Positions 1 through 8,497 of a stretch of DNA of 64,000 bases are shown piece after piece. Within the stretch, counting starts at the first letter, position 1; every line of letters begins with the position of its first letter. The notes beneath the pieces are model-generated. The model ran no database searches. It worked only from the letters and a program-made list of their open reading frames with translations, and was not told the DNA's origin. A program made the translations under genes and the position numbers. The DNA lies in assembly GCF_002899945.2 (NCBI RefSeq), contig NZ_PPEG02000009.1, positions 262,243 through 326,242 on the forward strand, in the 5' to 3' direction. The DNA is from Chryseobacterium viscerum (lineage in GTDB: Bacteria; Bacteroidota; Bacteroidia; Flavobacteriales; Weeksellaceae).

Positions 1-803
1 TTGTTACTGAAATCGACGGGGTAGTTTCTTACGGAAAAATTAAGAGAGGTAACCGTGAATTGATCGTAGAAGCTAAAACTGGAGAAAGAAAAATTTACTT
101 GGTAAAACTTTCTAACCAGATCTTGGTTCAGGAGAATGACTTCGTAAGAGCTGGTTCTCCACTTTCTGACGGTTCAGTGACTCCAGACGACATCTTGAAG
201 ATCAAAGGACCAACTGCGGTTCAGGAATACTTAGTAAATGAGATTCAGGAAGTTTACCGTCTACAGGGGGTAAAAATCGACGACAAGCACTTCGAAATTA
301 TCGTAAGACAGATGATGACGAAAGTATCTATCGTAGATGGAGGTGATACTCAATTCCTTGAAGGAGCTCTTGAACATAAATATGACTTCCTAGAAGAAAA
401 CAACAGAGTATTCGGTCTTAAAGTAGTAGTAGAAGCTGGTGATTCTAAAGAATTCAAACCAGGTCAGATGATTACTGCAAGAGAATTAAGAGACGAAAAC
501 TCTAAGTTGAAGCGTGAAGATCAGGCTTTAGTTGAAGTAAGAGAAGCTTTACCTGCTACAGCAACGCCTGTACTACAAGGTATTACAAGAGCAGCTCTTC
601 AGACTAAGTCATTCATGTCTGCAGCATCATTCCAGGAAACAACTAAGGTTCTTAACGAAGCAGCAGTTGCTGGTAAGGTAGATGCCCTAGGTGGTCTTAA
701 AGAAAATGTAATTGTAGGACACAGAATCCCTGCAGGTACAGGTCTTAAAGAATATCAGAATGTTATTGTAGGTTCTAAGAAAGAATTCGAAGACCTTAAC
801 TAA
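1..803 (+). CDS. rpoC: DNA-directed RNA polymerase subunit beta' (C-terminal part)
   Basis: This is the 3' end of the gene for the catalytic beta' subunit of RNA polymerase; the 5' part lies outside the window and the visible frame begins at base 3. The frame reads without a stop from the window edge, so the apparent TTG start at 60 is not a real start. The sequence matches the beta' C-terminal region: VTEIDGVVSYGKIKRGNREL, the stretch containing QEVYRLQGVKIDDKHFE and IVRQMM, and the terminal LQGITRAALQTKSFMSAASF segment before the C-terminal clamp helices. The codon use (many AAC, GAC, GGT codons) suits a highly expressed gene. The DUF3467 gene follows 87 bases downstream. Confidence 0.97.
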   Translation, partial: VTEIDGVVSYGKIKRGNRELIVEAKTGERKIYLVKLSNQILVQENDFVRAGSPLSDGSVTPDDILKIKGPTAVQEYLVNEIQEVYRLQGVKIDDKHFEIIVRQMMTKVSIVDGGDTQFLEGALEHKYDFLEENNRVFGLKVVVEAGDSKEFKPGQMITARELRDENSKLKREDQALVEVREALPATATPVLQGITRAALQTKSFMSAASFQETTKVLNEAAVAGKVDALGGLKENVIVGHRIPAGTGLKEYQNVIVGSKKEFEDLN

Positions 804-890
804 AATTAATGATTTGAAATTTGGGGTTTGAATTTATTTTTATATTTTCACAATCTCAAATTTCGAATTTTAAAAACATAATTTATAACA

Positions 891-1196
891 ATGGACAACA
901 ATCAAAATCCACAAGACGGAAACATCAACATCGAATTAAACGAAATGGTAGCTGCTGGTATCTATGCTAACTTAGCTTTAGTAAACCACTCTCCATCTGA
1001 ATTTGTAGTAGACTTTATTCAGTTGATGCCAGGTGTTCAGCAAGCTAAAGTAAGATCAAGAGTTATTCTTGCTCCACTTCACGCTAAAAGAGTATTAAAC
1101 GCTCTTCAGCAGAACATCGCTAATTACGAGCAGCAGTTCGGAGAAATCAAAGAAGTTGAGCCTTTCGTATTAGGAGGAAACAACGTTCAAGCGTAA
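891..1196 (+). CDS. DUF3467 family protein
   Basis: A 101-residue soluble acidic protein matching DUF3467, a small family often found just after rpoC in Bacteroidetes. Its function is not established. The recognisable core is the middle part, with MVAAGIYANLALVNHSPSEF followed by VVDFIQLMPGVQQAKVRSRV and APLHAKRVLNALQQNIANYE. There is no signal peptide or membrane segment. Codon use resembles rpoC, which suggests high expression, possibly by readthrough from the rpoBC transcript. A strong hairpin terminator follows at 1221. Family assignment rests on length, context and motif memory. Confidence 0.9.
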   Translation: MDNNQNPQDGNINIELNEMVAAGIYANLALVNHSPSEFVVDFIQLMPGVQQAKVRSRVILAPLHAKRVLNALQQNIANYEQQFGEIKEVEPFVLGGNNVQA

Positions 1197-1220
1197 GATT
1201 TCTTTTACAATAAAATAAGA

Positions 1221-1251
1221 ATGCCCTGGTTTTTACCAGGGCATTTTTTTA
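1221..1251 (+). terminator. Rho-independent terminator after rpoC-DUF3467
   Basis: A perfect 10-bp stem (ATGCCCTGGT at 1221-1230, ACCAGGGCAT at 1235-1244) with a TTTT loop is followed by a run of seven T. It lies 25 bases after the DUF3467 stop and ends the rpoC transcript. Confidence 0.95.
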
Positions 1252-1424
1252 TGAGTATTAATTCACCAATCTGTTCCTTTTTTGTTTTATTTTCATAATT
1301 CATAATTTTTTTTTAAAATAATACAAATAAATGTGTATTGTTTTATTTATGGTATTTTTGTTAATTCTTATTATAAATTAAAAATAATTTATTTTATTTG
1401 ATCTAAAAGTGTTGTTGTTCTTGG

Positions 1425-1432
1425 TAAATTTG
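1425..1432 (+). promoter_or_regulatory. -7 promoter element of the propeller operon
   Basis: TAAATTTG fits the Bacteroidetes -7 consensus TAnnTTTG. Transcription would begin near 1436, which favours the ATG at 1449 over the TTG at 1440 as the start of the next gene. I do not see a well-spaced -33 TTG, so the call rests on one box. Confidence 0.5.
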
Positions 1433-1448
1433 TAAAAAATTGAATGGA

Positions 1449-4286
1449 ATGAAAATTTATCCTATTGCAGCTGTCTTACTCTGTATGCATGTATATGCAC
1501 AAAAGCAAAATACGCTTAAGGAGAGTCAGAAACACTTACAAGAGCTTTACGCAAAATATGAGAAGGACCTTAAAAAAGCCCATAAAATTGCAAAAGCAGC
1601 AGGAATACCTCCTAATTTATACAATGAAGAGGATTACAAGAGAACCATGGATCCTGTTACAGGGAGAACCAACTTTGAAGGACTGGCAAAGGTAAACGAG
1701 GATATCTTAACAGGAAAATACCAGGCATCACAGCCAATATCTTTTATTTCCAATCACAATACCTCTACTACTGGTAAAATAGTAAATGAACCGTGGATTG
1801 AAAGAGGTCCTTACAGTGTAGGGGGAAGAACAAGGGCAATAATGTACGATCCAAATGATTCTACTGGTAAAAGAGTTTTTGCAGGAAGTGTTTCAGGAGG
1901 GCTTTGGGTAAATCAGGATCCTTCCGTGGCTACTAATGAATGGCAGCCATTGAGTACATTCTGGGCAAATACTTCCATTTCGAGTATTACTTACGACCCA
2001 AATAACCCACAAATTTTTTATGCAGGAACAGGGGAAGCTCCAACCGCTGATGCTGTAGGGTCGGGGATATGGAAATCTACTAATGGGGGAGCAACGTGGA
2101 CTCAGATTTTTACCATACCAGTTACTTATTCTTCTTCAGGAGTAAGAAATGGAAACTTTTATATTAATGATATCAAAGTAAGAAATAATAACGGTGTTTC
2201 TGAAGTATATGCAGGAGTAAGCGGTTCCTATGTAGGAATCTCATTTAACGACGGATGGCAGGGATTAAGCCAGGCCGGATTATACAAATCTACAGATGGC
2301 GGTACAACATTTACAAAAAACAATAATTTACTTGCTCTCAATACAACTACCGGTACAACCAGCACAACAGGATATTCTATTCAGCAGATAGAAATAGGAG
2401 CAGATAACGCAGTATGGGTTTCTACCAGAACATCAAGATTTTCAAACATAGATTCAGGCGGTCGAATTTTCAAATCGACAGACGGTAATACCTTTAATCA
2501 GGTTTACAATGTTGGAAACACTGGTGCAAGAGTAAATTTTGCCCTTTCTAAAACAGATGCCAACAAAGTGTATGCATTTATGCAGGGAGCTACTACTTCA
2601 GAGCCTATTAGAATTGCAAAATCTACAGATGGCGGAACAACCTGGCAGGCAACAAATGACGCAGCTCCTGTTATAACATTACCTACTGCAACTGATACAA
2701 GTATTCCAGCTAATGATTTTACAAGAGGGCAGTCTTTTTATGATCTGATTATTGAGACAGATCCTCAGGCTGATAATACACTGTATATCGGTGGTATCGA
2801 CTTGTATAAATCTACCAATGGAGGAGCAAACTGGACACAGATATCAAAGTGGTCCAATAACAATAACATGGCTGCTTTACAGGTTTCAACGGTACATGCC
2901 GATCAGCACGAAATCGTATTCAATCCTTATAATAACTATGCTACAGGCCAAATGTTGTTTGGAAATGATGGAGGAATCTATTATGCCGCAAATAAAGCCA
3001 CTATTGGATCAGTTGGAGGATTTGCTGCAAGAAATACCCGATATAATGTAACACAGTTTTATTCTGCTATGCTGAACCCGACAAAAACTCCGGCAGATGA
3101 AGAATTATTAGCCGGAGCACAGGATAATGGTTCATGGTGGCTTTATGGAGTGCCACAGGCTAATAATTTCCTGACCGCTCAGTCTGCTACAGGTGGAGAC
3201 GGAATGTATACTGAATATGATGATCAGGATAACTATGAAATTGCAAGTTATGTTTACAATAGCCATTATTTATTGACAAACAACTCATATTACCTTATCT
3301 CTACAAGTGCTAACAGGAACTTGGGACACTTTGTGAATGAGATAGCATTAGACAGATTAAATGATGTTTTCTATTCTTACCGTTCTGGGCTTACGCTTTT
3401 CAGAACATCCGGTCTTTCTGCTACTGCTACATCATTTACCAATAATACAGTGACGGTGGGAACTGCACAAACAAATGAGCAGATTTCATGGATGAAGGTA
3501 TCTCCTTACACCACTGCTTCTACAACACTCTTTGTAGGAACCAACCTGGGAAGAATCTTTAAAGTGACAAATGCCAACACTGCAACACCTGCCTCAACCT
3601 TATTAACTTCACCAATAACAGGAACCGTTTCTGATATAGAATTCGGAGCCAATGAGAATGAAATCATTACCACTTTCTCCAACTATAATCTCACCAGTGT
3701 TTTCTATTCTACGGATGGTGGAACAACTTGGCAGAACAAAGAAGGAAACCTTCCTGATATGCCAGTAAGAACTGTACTCAGAAATCCAGATGATCCAAAT
3801 GAGGTATTAGTAGGAACAGAAATGGGAGTATGGGGTACTACAAACTTCCTTTCTTTAACTCCTGAATGGTCTTCAGTAACAGGAAATATAGGAAATGTGA
3901 GAATTACCAATTTAGATTACAGACCTGCAACCAAGACTGTTTTGGTTTCCACTTACGGTAGAGGAGCATGGACAACGCAGAATACTGTAACTACTTTGTC
4001 AACAACAGACACCAAATCTAAAAAGGATTTGAACATTATATATCCAAACCCTTCCAAGGGAATTTCTCATCTGAGATTTGATACTAATAAATACAGTAGC
4101 GTGGATATAAGCATTGTGGATGGATCAGGCAGATTGGTATATAGCAAGAAAAATGTAAAGTCTGATGAAGAGTTTGGACAGAAGATGATACCTGGAAATT
4201 ATATACTGAAAGCCGAGTCTAAAGGTGAAATCGTATATAGTGGCAACTTCCTGGTATTGGGACGTACTGGCGGTGATGATGATTAG
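1449..4286 (+). CDS. T9SS-secreted beta-propeller protein (sialidase/VPS10-type repeats)
   Basis: A 945-residue exported protein. It has an N-terminal signal peptide (MKIYPIAAVLLCMHVYAQ), a basic helical stretch, then repeated propeller blades marked by Asp-box-like motifs: STNGGATWTQ, STDGGTTFTK, STDGGTTWQ, STNGGANWTQ and STDGGTTWQN. Such blades occur in sialidases, VPS10/sortilin domains and photosystem-stability-factor relatives. The last ~85 residues (IIYPNPSKGISHLRFD through GNYILKAESKGE) form a type A T9SS C-terminal sorting domain, so the protein should cross the outer membrane and be released or anchored at the surface. No catalytic motif is evident; binding or scaffolding is as likely as hydrolysis. 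Three bases separate it from the next gene. The in-frame TTG at 1440 is a weaker start. Confidence 0.9.
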   Translation: MKIYPIAAVLLCMHVYAQKQNTLKESQKHLQELYAKYEKDLKKAHKIAKAAGIPPNLYNEEDYKRTMDPVTGRTNFEGLAKVNEDILTGKYQASQPISFISNHNTSTTGKIVNEPWIERGPYSVGGRTRAIMYDPNDSTGKRVFAGSVSGGLWVNQDPSVATNEWQPLSTFWANTSISSITYDPNNPQIFYAGTGEAPTADAVGSGIWKSTNGGATWTQIFTIPVTYSSSGVRNGNFYINDIKVRNNNGVSEVYAGVSGSYVGISFNDGWQGLSQAGLYKSTDGGTTFTKNNNLLALNTTTGTTSTTGYSIQQIEIGADNAVWVSTRTSRFSNIDSGGRIFKSTDGNTFNQVYNVGNTGARVNFALSKTDANKVYAFMQGATTSEPIRIAKSTDGGTTWQATNDAAPVITLPTATDTSIPANDFTRGQSFYDLIIETDPQADNTLYIGGIDLYKSTNGGANWTQISKWSNNNNMAALQVSTVHADQHEIVFNPYNNYATGQMLFGNDGGIYYAANKATIGSVGGFAARNTRYNVTQFYSAMLNPTKTPADEELLAGAQDNGSWWLYGVPQANNFLTAQSATGGDGMYTEYDDQDNYEIASYVYNSHYLLTNNSYYLISTSANRNLGHFVNEIALDRLNDVFYSYRSGLTLFRTSGLSATATSFTNNTVTVGTAQTNEQISWMKVSPYTTASTTLFVGTNLGRIFKVTNANTATPASTLLTSPITGTVSDIEFGANENEIITTFSNYNLTSVFYSTDGGTTWQNKEGNLPDMPVRTVLRNPDDPNEVLVGTEMGVWGTTNFLSLTPEWSSVTGNIGNVRITNLDYRPATKTVLVSTYGRGAWTTQNTVTTLSTTDTKSKKDLNIIYPNPSKGISHLRFDTNKYSSVDISIVDGSGRLVYSKKNVKSDEEFGQKMIPGNYILKAESKGEIVYSGNFLVLGRTGGDDD

Positions 4287-4289
4287 AAA

Positions 4290-4760
4290 ATGAATAATCA
4301 ATTATATTTAATAGTATTTTGGATGCTGGCTTCCTGCGGGATGCCGGTATCCTCTTTATATCAGGATAAGACAGTAGTTGTAATCTCTGCTGAAAAAACA
4401 GAATGGGTAGGGGGAAGAGCTGGAGTAAGAGGAGCGGTGTACACAATTAAACTGAAAAAGAAAAGTAACAGTGTCATTACTGTAAAAATGTTGAGAGCAG
4501 AAGGAAATTACATTCCATTTGTTCAAAATAATGTAGGAAATACAATAACAGTAAAAGGTAGTCTTCCCTATAAAAATAATGAAGATACTAAGGTTCTTGA
4601 AGATGCACCGGCAGGGTCGCCTATAGAAAATACTGTTGCCCAAAAACTAAATCCAAAAGATAATTGGATAGAATATACTATAAAAGGATCTCAAACACTT
4701 TACAAAATAAATATTTCAAAATTTACTTCTGTAGAATCGTCTGAAGAGCCTGCCCCTTAA
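4290..4760 (+). CDS. Putative lipoprotein of unknown function
   Basis: A 156-residue protein with a hydrophobic N-terminus ending in a lipobox-like LASC-G (residues 13-17), so it is probably lipidated and held in the cell envelope. The rest looks like a small beta-rich domain with no family I recognise, ending in an acidic Ser/Glu/Pro tail. It starts three bases after the propeller gene and is followed 14 bases later by another short gene, so it is almost certainly co-transcribed with both. Its position between a secreted propeller and a TonB receptor suggests a shared envelope task, but that is inference. Confidence 0.7.
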   Translation: MNNQLYLIVFWMLASCGMPVSSLYQDKTVVVISAEKTEWVGGRAGVRGAVYTIKLKKKSNSVITVKMLRAEGNYIPFVQNNVGNTITVKGSLPYKNNEDTKVLEDAPAGSPIENTVAQKLNPKDNWIEYTIKGSQTLYKINISKFTSVESSEEPAP

Positions 4761-4774
4761 ATATCTGTCATTCT

Positions 4775-5326
4775 TTGAATAAAAAATTACTCTTTATTTT
4801 TCTTTGTATGCCGGTAATCATATTATTCAGTAATGTGATGTATTCTGTTATTTCTCATGTCAAAAAAGAACTGTATGAAAAGACACAATGTAGTATTGTA
4901 CAGAGTAATTTCAAAAAATCAGAAACCATATTTTTTACAGAAAAAGATCTTAAAGAAGCAGAATGGAAAGAAGAAAAAGAATTTACCCTTAATGGTTTTT
5001 CCTATGATATCATCAAAGTCAGTATCATCAATGGAAAGAAATATTTTTTCTGTTATATGGATCGGAAAGATATTATCATCAATTCTTTATTAGACTTTTC
5101 GAAAAAACTTGCTGGTAAAAAAACTTGCTTAAAATTACAGATTGATCTTCCCGGCCACAATAAAAGTATGTTTAAGATCCCTGGCTTTTTTGCCATTTTT
5201 GAAAAGAAAGGATTATGCTTTTTCTCAAATCATTTCTTAGAAACAATATTCAAATATTATAATCAACAGGAAAACACTCATTATTTAGCCATTATTATTC
5301 CTCCTCCGGAAAGAGATTTATTATAA
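4775..5326 (+). CDS. Hypothetical membrane-anchored protein
   Basis: A 183-residue protein with one N-terminal hydrophobic segment (KLLFIFLCMPVIILFSNVMY) and a Lys-rich soluble remainder, probably anchored in the inner membrane with a periplasmic domain. The start at 4775 is TTG, chosen because NKKLLFIFL looks like a natural N-terminus and the gap to the previous gene is then 14 bases; an ATG at 4808 would keep most of the hydrophobic segment. I recognise no domain. It lies between the lipoprotein gene and the TonB receptor gene (35 bases) and probably shares their transcript. Confidence 0.6.
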   Translation: MNKKLLFIFLCMPVIILFSNVMYSVISHVKKELYEKTQCSIVQSNFKKSETIFFTEKDLKEAEWKEEKEFTLNGFSYDIIKVSIINGKKYFFCYMDRKDIIINSLLDFSKKLAGKKTCLKLQIDLPGHNKSMFKIPGFFAIFEKKGLCFFSNHFLETIFKYYNQQENTHYLAIIIPPPERDLL

Positions 5327-5361
5327 AGTGAAAATAATATTAATGGTAATAAACTTAAATA

Positions 5362-7518
5362 ATGAAAAAATATATATGCATAGCAGCTTTGTTGGGCTGT
5401 GCAATTGCACATGGTCAGCAAACACAGGACGGATCAATTGATGAGGTCAATATCCTTGGAAGAAAAAAGATTAAACAGGAACGTGCAGAATTCAAAAGAC
5501 ATGCACAATCTGTAGAAACCCTTTCTGAAGAAGATCTTAACAGAAATAATCCTGCAGCAATAGATCAGACCTTATCTACGATGCCTGGACTTCAGGTGGA
5601 CAAACGAACGAATTTCGGAGGCCAGAGACTCGTACTGAGAGGATATGGAAATGACCAGAAATTTAATAACTGGGGAGTAAAAGCATACTGGAATAATATG
5701 CCTTTAACAAATGCCGAAGGGGTCACAATTCTGGATGATGTAGATTTTGCTTACGTAACAAATGTCGAAGTCATCAAAGGCCCCGCTGCAACGATGTATG
5801 GAGGTGGTGTAGGTGGAGCTGTTCGTTTCTATACCCGTCCTGATTTTACAAAAGGAGCATCCGTTTCAGAAAATGCAATGTTTGGTGCTTTCAAAACCTT
5901 TCAGTCAAGAACACAGTTGAATGTTGCAGACGATAACTATTCAATAAGTGCTGCATACGGACATCTTGAAACAGACGGATACAGACCTAATGGAGGAGGA
6001 TTGAAAAACTTCTTCAATGTAAATGGTACAGTAAAACTAAGCAAAAAAGACCAGTTAAGTTTCTTTGCAAGCCAGGCTTATTCCTATGAACATACCTCAG
6101 GACAGATCTCATATGATGACTATTATGCGGGTATTGATAATGGGAATCCTGCTTATATCCGAAAAAATTCAGGGACGAAAATAAAATCCACAAGAGTAGG
6201 ATTGAGTAATACCGTAAGTCTTACTTCAAACTTAAGAAACTATACGACTCTATTTTATTACAACGCCAATACCGAAAGTGTCTCAGCAGGAGCATATGGA
6301 ATTACAAGTGCCCCGAATGTAGGGTTGCGTTCCACTTTTACATTAAAGAATGAGTTTAAAGATTTTGAAAACCGTTTAGATTTTGGAGCCGAAATACAAA
6401 ATTCAGGATCTACTACCTCAAGCTATAGATTTACAGGTTCTGAAACAGAACCTTTACAAACGACAGGGATGAGTGGTGCTTCATACTTTAAATACAATAA
6501 CAATCAATCCACCTACTTTGTGATCGATTATCTTACTTACAAACCTTGGGGGCTTACATTACTGGCAGGTGTGAGTGGGAATAGAACCAATTATGACAGA
6601 ACAGATCTTTATGCATTGCCAGGTTTGATCGCCGGCCGTAAGGACCAGTCGTTCAGCAAAAAGTATGAAATGGCATATACCCCTCACTTTGCACTACAGA
6701 AGGAATGGAAACACCAGATCTTTAATCTAAGCTACAGCGAAGGATATAATTCTCCTACCGCAGCTTCTTCATTTATAACTGCAACCAATACCGTGAATGA
6801 TGATTTAAAACCTGAACGCGCAAGAATGGTAGACTTCAGTGTGCATGGGCTTTTACTGAATACAAAATTAGATTACCGTATTTCTGCATTCAGAATCGAT
6901 TACTCGGATAAACTTACGCAGCTTGTAATTCCTAACAGTACTACCCCGGGACAAACCTATTGGACCAATACCGGAAGCCAAAAAAATACAGGATTTGAGT
7001 TGAGTGTTGGATATCAGTACAGAACGGATAATTCATTTATCGAAAGAATTGTTCCATTTGTAAATCTTTCTTATTATGATGCGAAGTACAAAGATTTTAC
7101 AACAATTGTCGGAGGAAGAAAGGATACTTACGATCACAAAACAGTAGTAGGAGTTCCAAGAAACAAATACGCCATAGGATTGGATATCTTTACCAAGCCA
7201 GGATTCTATCTTGTGAATACCTATAATTATCTTGGAAATGTGTATTCTGATTTTAATAATGCAAATCTCGTAAAAGGTTTCGGACTTCTTAATTCCAAGC
7301 TAGGATTTAAAAAATCTTTCAATAATTTTGATCTTGATTTATATGTAATGGGGAATAATCTTACCAGCCAGATCAATTATACCTTCCTGTTCTTAGGAAA
7401 TAGCATCAATGATTCCGATGCGGGAAATGGTTATCCTAAAGGAGTCACTACAGATCTTAATCCAGGACCTGGAAAAGCCTATTTCTTTTACGGATTCAAT
7501 GTTAAATACAGATTCTAA
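5362..7518 (+). CDS. TonB-dependent outer-membrane receptor
   Basis: A 718-residue receptor with a signal peptide (MKKYICIAALLGCAIAHGQ), a short N-terminal segment that may hold a TonB box (near IDEVNILGR), a plug domain (residues ~45-160: ETLSEEDLNRNNPAAIDQTL, MPGLQVDKR, VEVIKGPAATMYGGGVGGAV) and a 22-strand-type barrel ending in FNVKYRF with a terminal aromatic residue. It lacks the SusC-type carboxypeptidase-like N-terminal extension. The overall look is that of FecA/siderophore receptors, but the substrate cannot be read from sequence. It is the last gene of the operon begun at 1449 and is followed by a terminator. The neighbouring secreted propeller may help in ligand capture; that is a guess. 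Confidence 0.9.
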   Translation: MKKYICIAALLGCAIAHGQQTQDGSIDEVNILGRKKIKQERAEFKRHAQSVETLSEEDLNRNNPAAIDQTLSTMPGLQVDKRTNFGGQRLVLRGYGNDQKFNNWGVKAYWNNMPLTNAEGVTILDDVDFAYVTNVEVIKGPAATMYGGGVGGAVRFYTRPDFTKGASVSENAMFGAFKTFQSRTQLNVADDNYSISAAYGHLETDGYRPNGGGLKNFFNVNGTVKLSKKDQLSFFASQAYSYEHTSGQISYDDYYAGIDNGNPAYIRKNSGTKIKSTRVGLSNTVSLTSNLRNYTTLFYYNANTESVSAGAYGITSAPNVGLRSTFTLKNEFKDFENRLDFGAEIQNSGSTTSSYRFTGSETEPLQTTGMSGASYFKYNNNQSTYFVIDYLTYKPWGLTLLAGVSGNRTNYDRTDLYALPGLIAGRKDQSFSKKYEMAYTPHFALQKEWKHQIFNLSYSEGYNSPTAASSFITATNTVNDDLKPERARMVDFSVHGLLLNTKLDYRISAFRIDYSDKLTQLVIPNSTTPGQTYWTNTGSQKNTGFELSVGYQYRTDNSFIERIVPFVNLSYYDAKYKDFTTIVGGRKDTYDHKTVVGVPRNKYAIGLDIFTKPGFYLVNTYNYLGNVYSDFNNANLVKGFGLLNSKLGFKKSFNNFDLDLYVMGNNLTSQINYTFLFLGNSINDSDAGNGYPKGVTTDLNPGPGKAYFFYGFNVKYRF

Positions 7519-7554
7519 AAATATTTTATTACCTATAAAGCAGTTTTAAAATTA

Positions 7555-7587
7555 AAATACCCTGGTTTTTATCAGGGTATTTTTTAT
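7555..7587 (+). terminator. Rho-independent terminator after TonB receptor
   Basis: AAATACCCTG (7555-7564) pairs with CAGGGTATTT (7573-7582) around an 8-base loop, with T residues after the stem. It closes the 1.4-7.5 kb operon. Confidence 0.9.
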
Positions 7588-7685
7588 ATCCTCAGTTCCG
7601 AAATAAAGAAATGAAGATTGAATTTATCTAATTGTTAATTTTATTTAATAAAATAAAAAAATATAATAACGATATGGCAATTTTA

Positions 7686-7693
7686 TATCTTTG
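7686..7693 (+). promoter_or_regulatory. -7 promoter element of the Crp/Fnr gene
   Basis: TATCTTTG matches TAnnTTTG and lies 27 bases before the ATG at 7721. No clean -33 TTG is seen at the usual distance. Confidence 0.5.
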
Positions 7694-7720
7694 TTTTAGA
7701 AAAATTAGAAAATATAAGAT

Positions 7721-8371
7721 ATGATTGATAACTCGTTCGCTGTAAGTAAATTTGGCTTTTTAGGTTCTGATTTTTTAACTGAACTGGAAAAGCATGCGGT
7801 TGCAATAGATATAAAAGCAAAAACTGAAATCATAAGGGAGGGGCAGAAAAATAAATTTGTTCCCTTCTTAATAAAAGGCTCTATCAAGGTTTTTACTCTT
7901 AATGATGGAAGAGAATTGATCTACTATTATATTAAGCCAAAAGATAGCTGTCTTATGACCTTTTCTTCCATTCTGACAGACTATATCAGCAGAGTGTATG
8001 CCATAGCAGAAGAAGATTCAGAAGCTGTTTTGATTCCTGTTTCTATAATGCATGAATGGCTGATAAAATTTCCTGAGATCAATAAAGTGTTTTACCATGA
8101 ATACGACCGGAGGTTTTCAGAAGTGATGAGTATGGTGAATGATGCCGTATTCCACAGATTGGATAAAAGGGTTCTGAATTATATTAACCAGCAGATTTCA
8201 TCTACCGGAAATAATCCTATTAAGATAACCCATCGTGAAATTGCCAGTAGTTTGGGAACTTCCAGAGAAGTGGTAAGCCGGGTTTTGAAAAAAATTGAAA
8301 GCGAAGGTGAAATTGTTCAGACGAAAGAAGGAATAAAAGTTCCTGTAAATGAAAATGTTAGAGTTGACTAA
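7721..8371 (+). CDS. Crp/Fnr family transcriptional regulator
   Basis: A 216-residue protein with an N-terminal cyclic-nucleotide-binding-type beta barrel (residues ~10-120; IIREGQKNKFVPFLIKGSIK is typical) and a C-terminal winged helix with the Crp-type recognition helix (KITHREIASSLGTSREVVSR, about residues 167-186). There is no N-terminal Cys cluster for an Fnr iron-sulfur centre, and the pocket lacks the classic cAMP-binding arginine motif, so the signal is unknown. The next gene lies 126 bases downstream on the same strand, and a Crp-type palindrome at 8423 sits between them. The regulator probably controls that operon. Confidence 0.93.
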   Translation: MIDNSFAVSKFGFLGSDFLTELEKHAVAIDIKAKTEIIREGQKNKFVPFLIKGSIKVFTLNDGRELIYYYIKPKDSCLMTFSSILTDYISRVYAIAEEDSEAVLIPVSIMHEWLIKFPEINKVFYHEYDRRFSEVMSMVNDAVFHRLDKRVLNYINQQISSTGNNPIKITHREIASSLGTSREVVSRVLKKIESEGEIVQTKEGIKVPVNENVRVD

Positions 8372-8422
8372 TTTTATTTGTTTGGAAAGTTTATCTTCTT
8401 AATTGATAAAAACAATTTCTTT

Positions 8423-8468
8423 GGTGACTTTTATCACCTGTTTATGAATTGAGAACTCAATAAGTTTG
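8423..8468 (+). promoter_or_regulatory. Crp/Fnr-type operator and promoter of the DUF5777-cytochrome operon
   Basis: A perfect half-site pair GGTGA-N6-TCACC (8423-8438) resembles the Crp consensus TGTGA-N6-TCACA. A -7 box TAAGTTTG lies at 8461-8468, so transcription would begin near 8472-8474 and the palindrome would be centred about 42-43 bases upstream. That is the class II activator position of Crp-type factors, and it could stand in for the missing -33 element. The distances are read from sequence; the activating role is inferred. Confidence 0.6.
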
Positions 8469-8497
8469 TCATAGCAATAATTTAATCTAAATTGTAT

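Noticed and set aside
60..803. Complete 247-residue gene starting at TTG 60
   Set aside because: The frame is open to the window edge and the upstream residues match RpoC, so this is only the 3' part of rpoC.
4219..4643. Minus-strand frames of 75 and 95 residues across the 4290 gene
   Set aside because: They lie antisense to a well-formed operon and have unnatural Cys, His and Tyr-rich composition.
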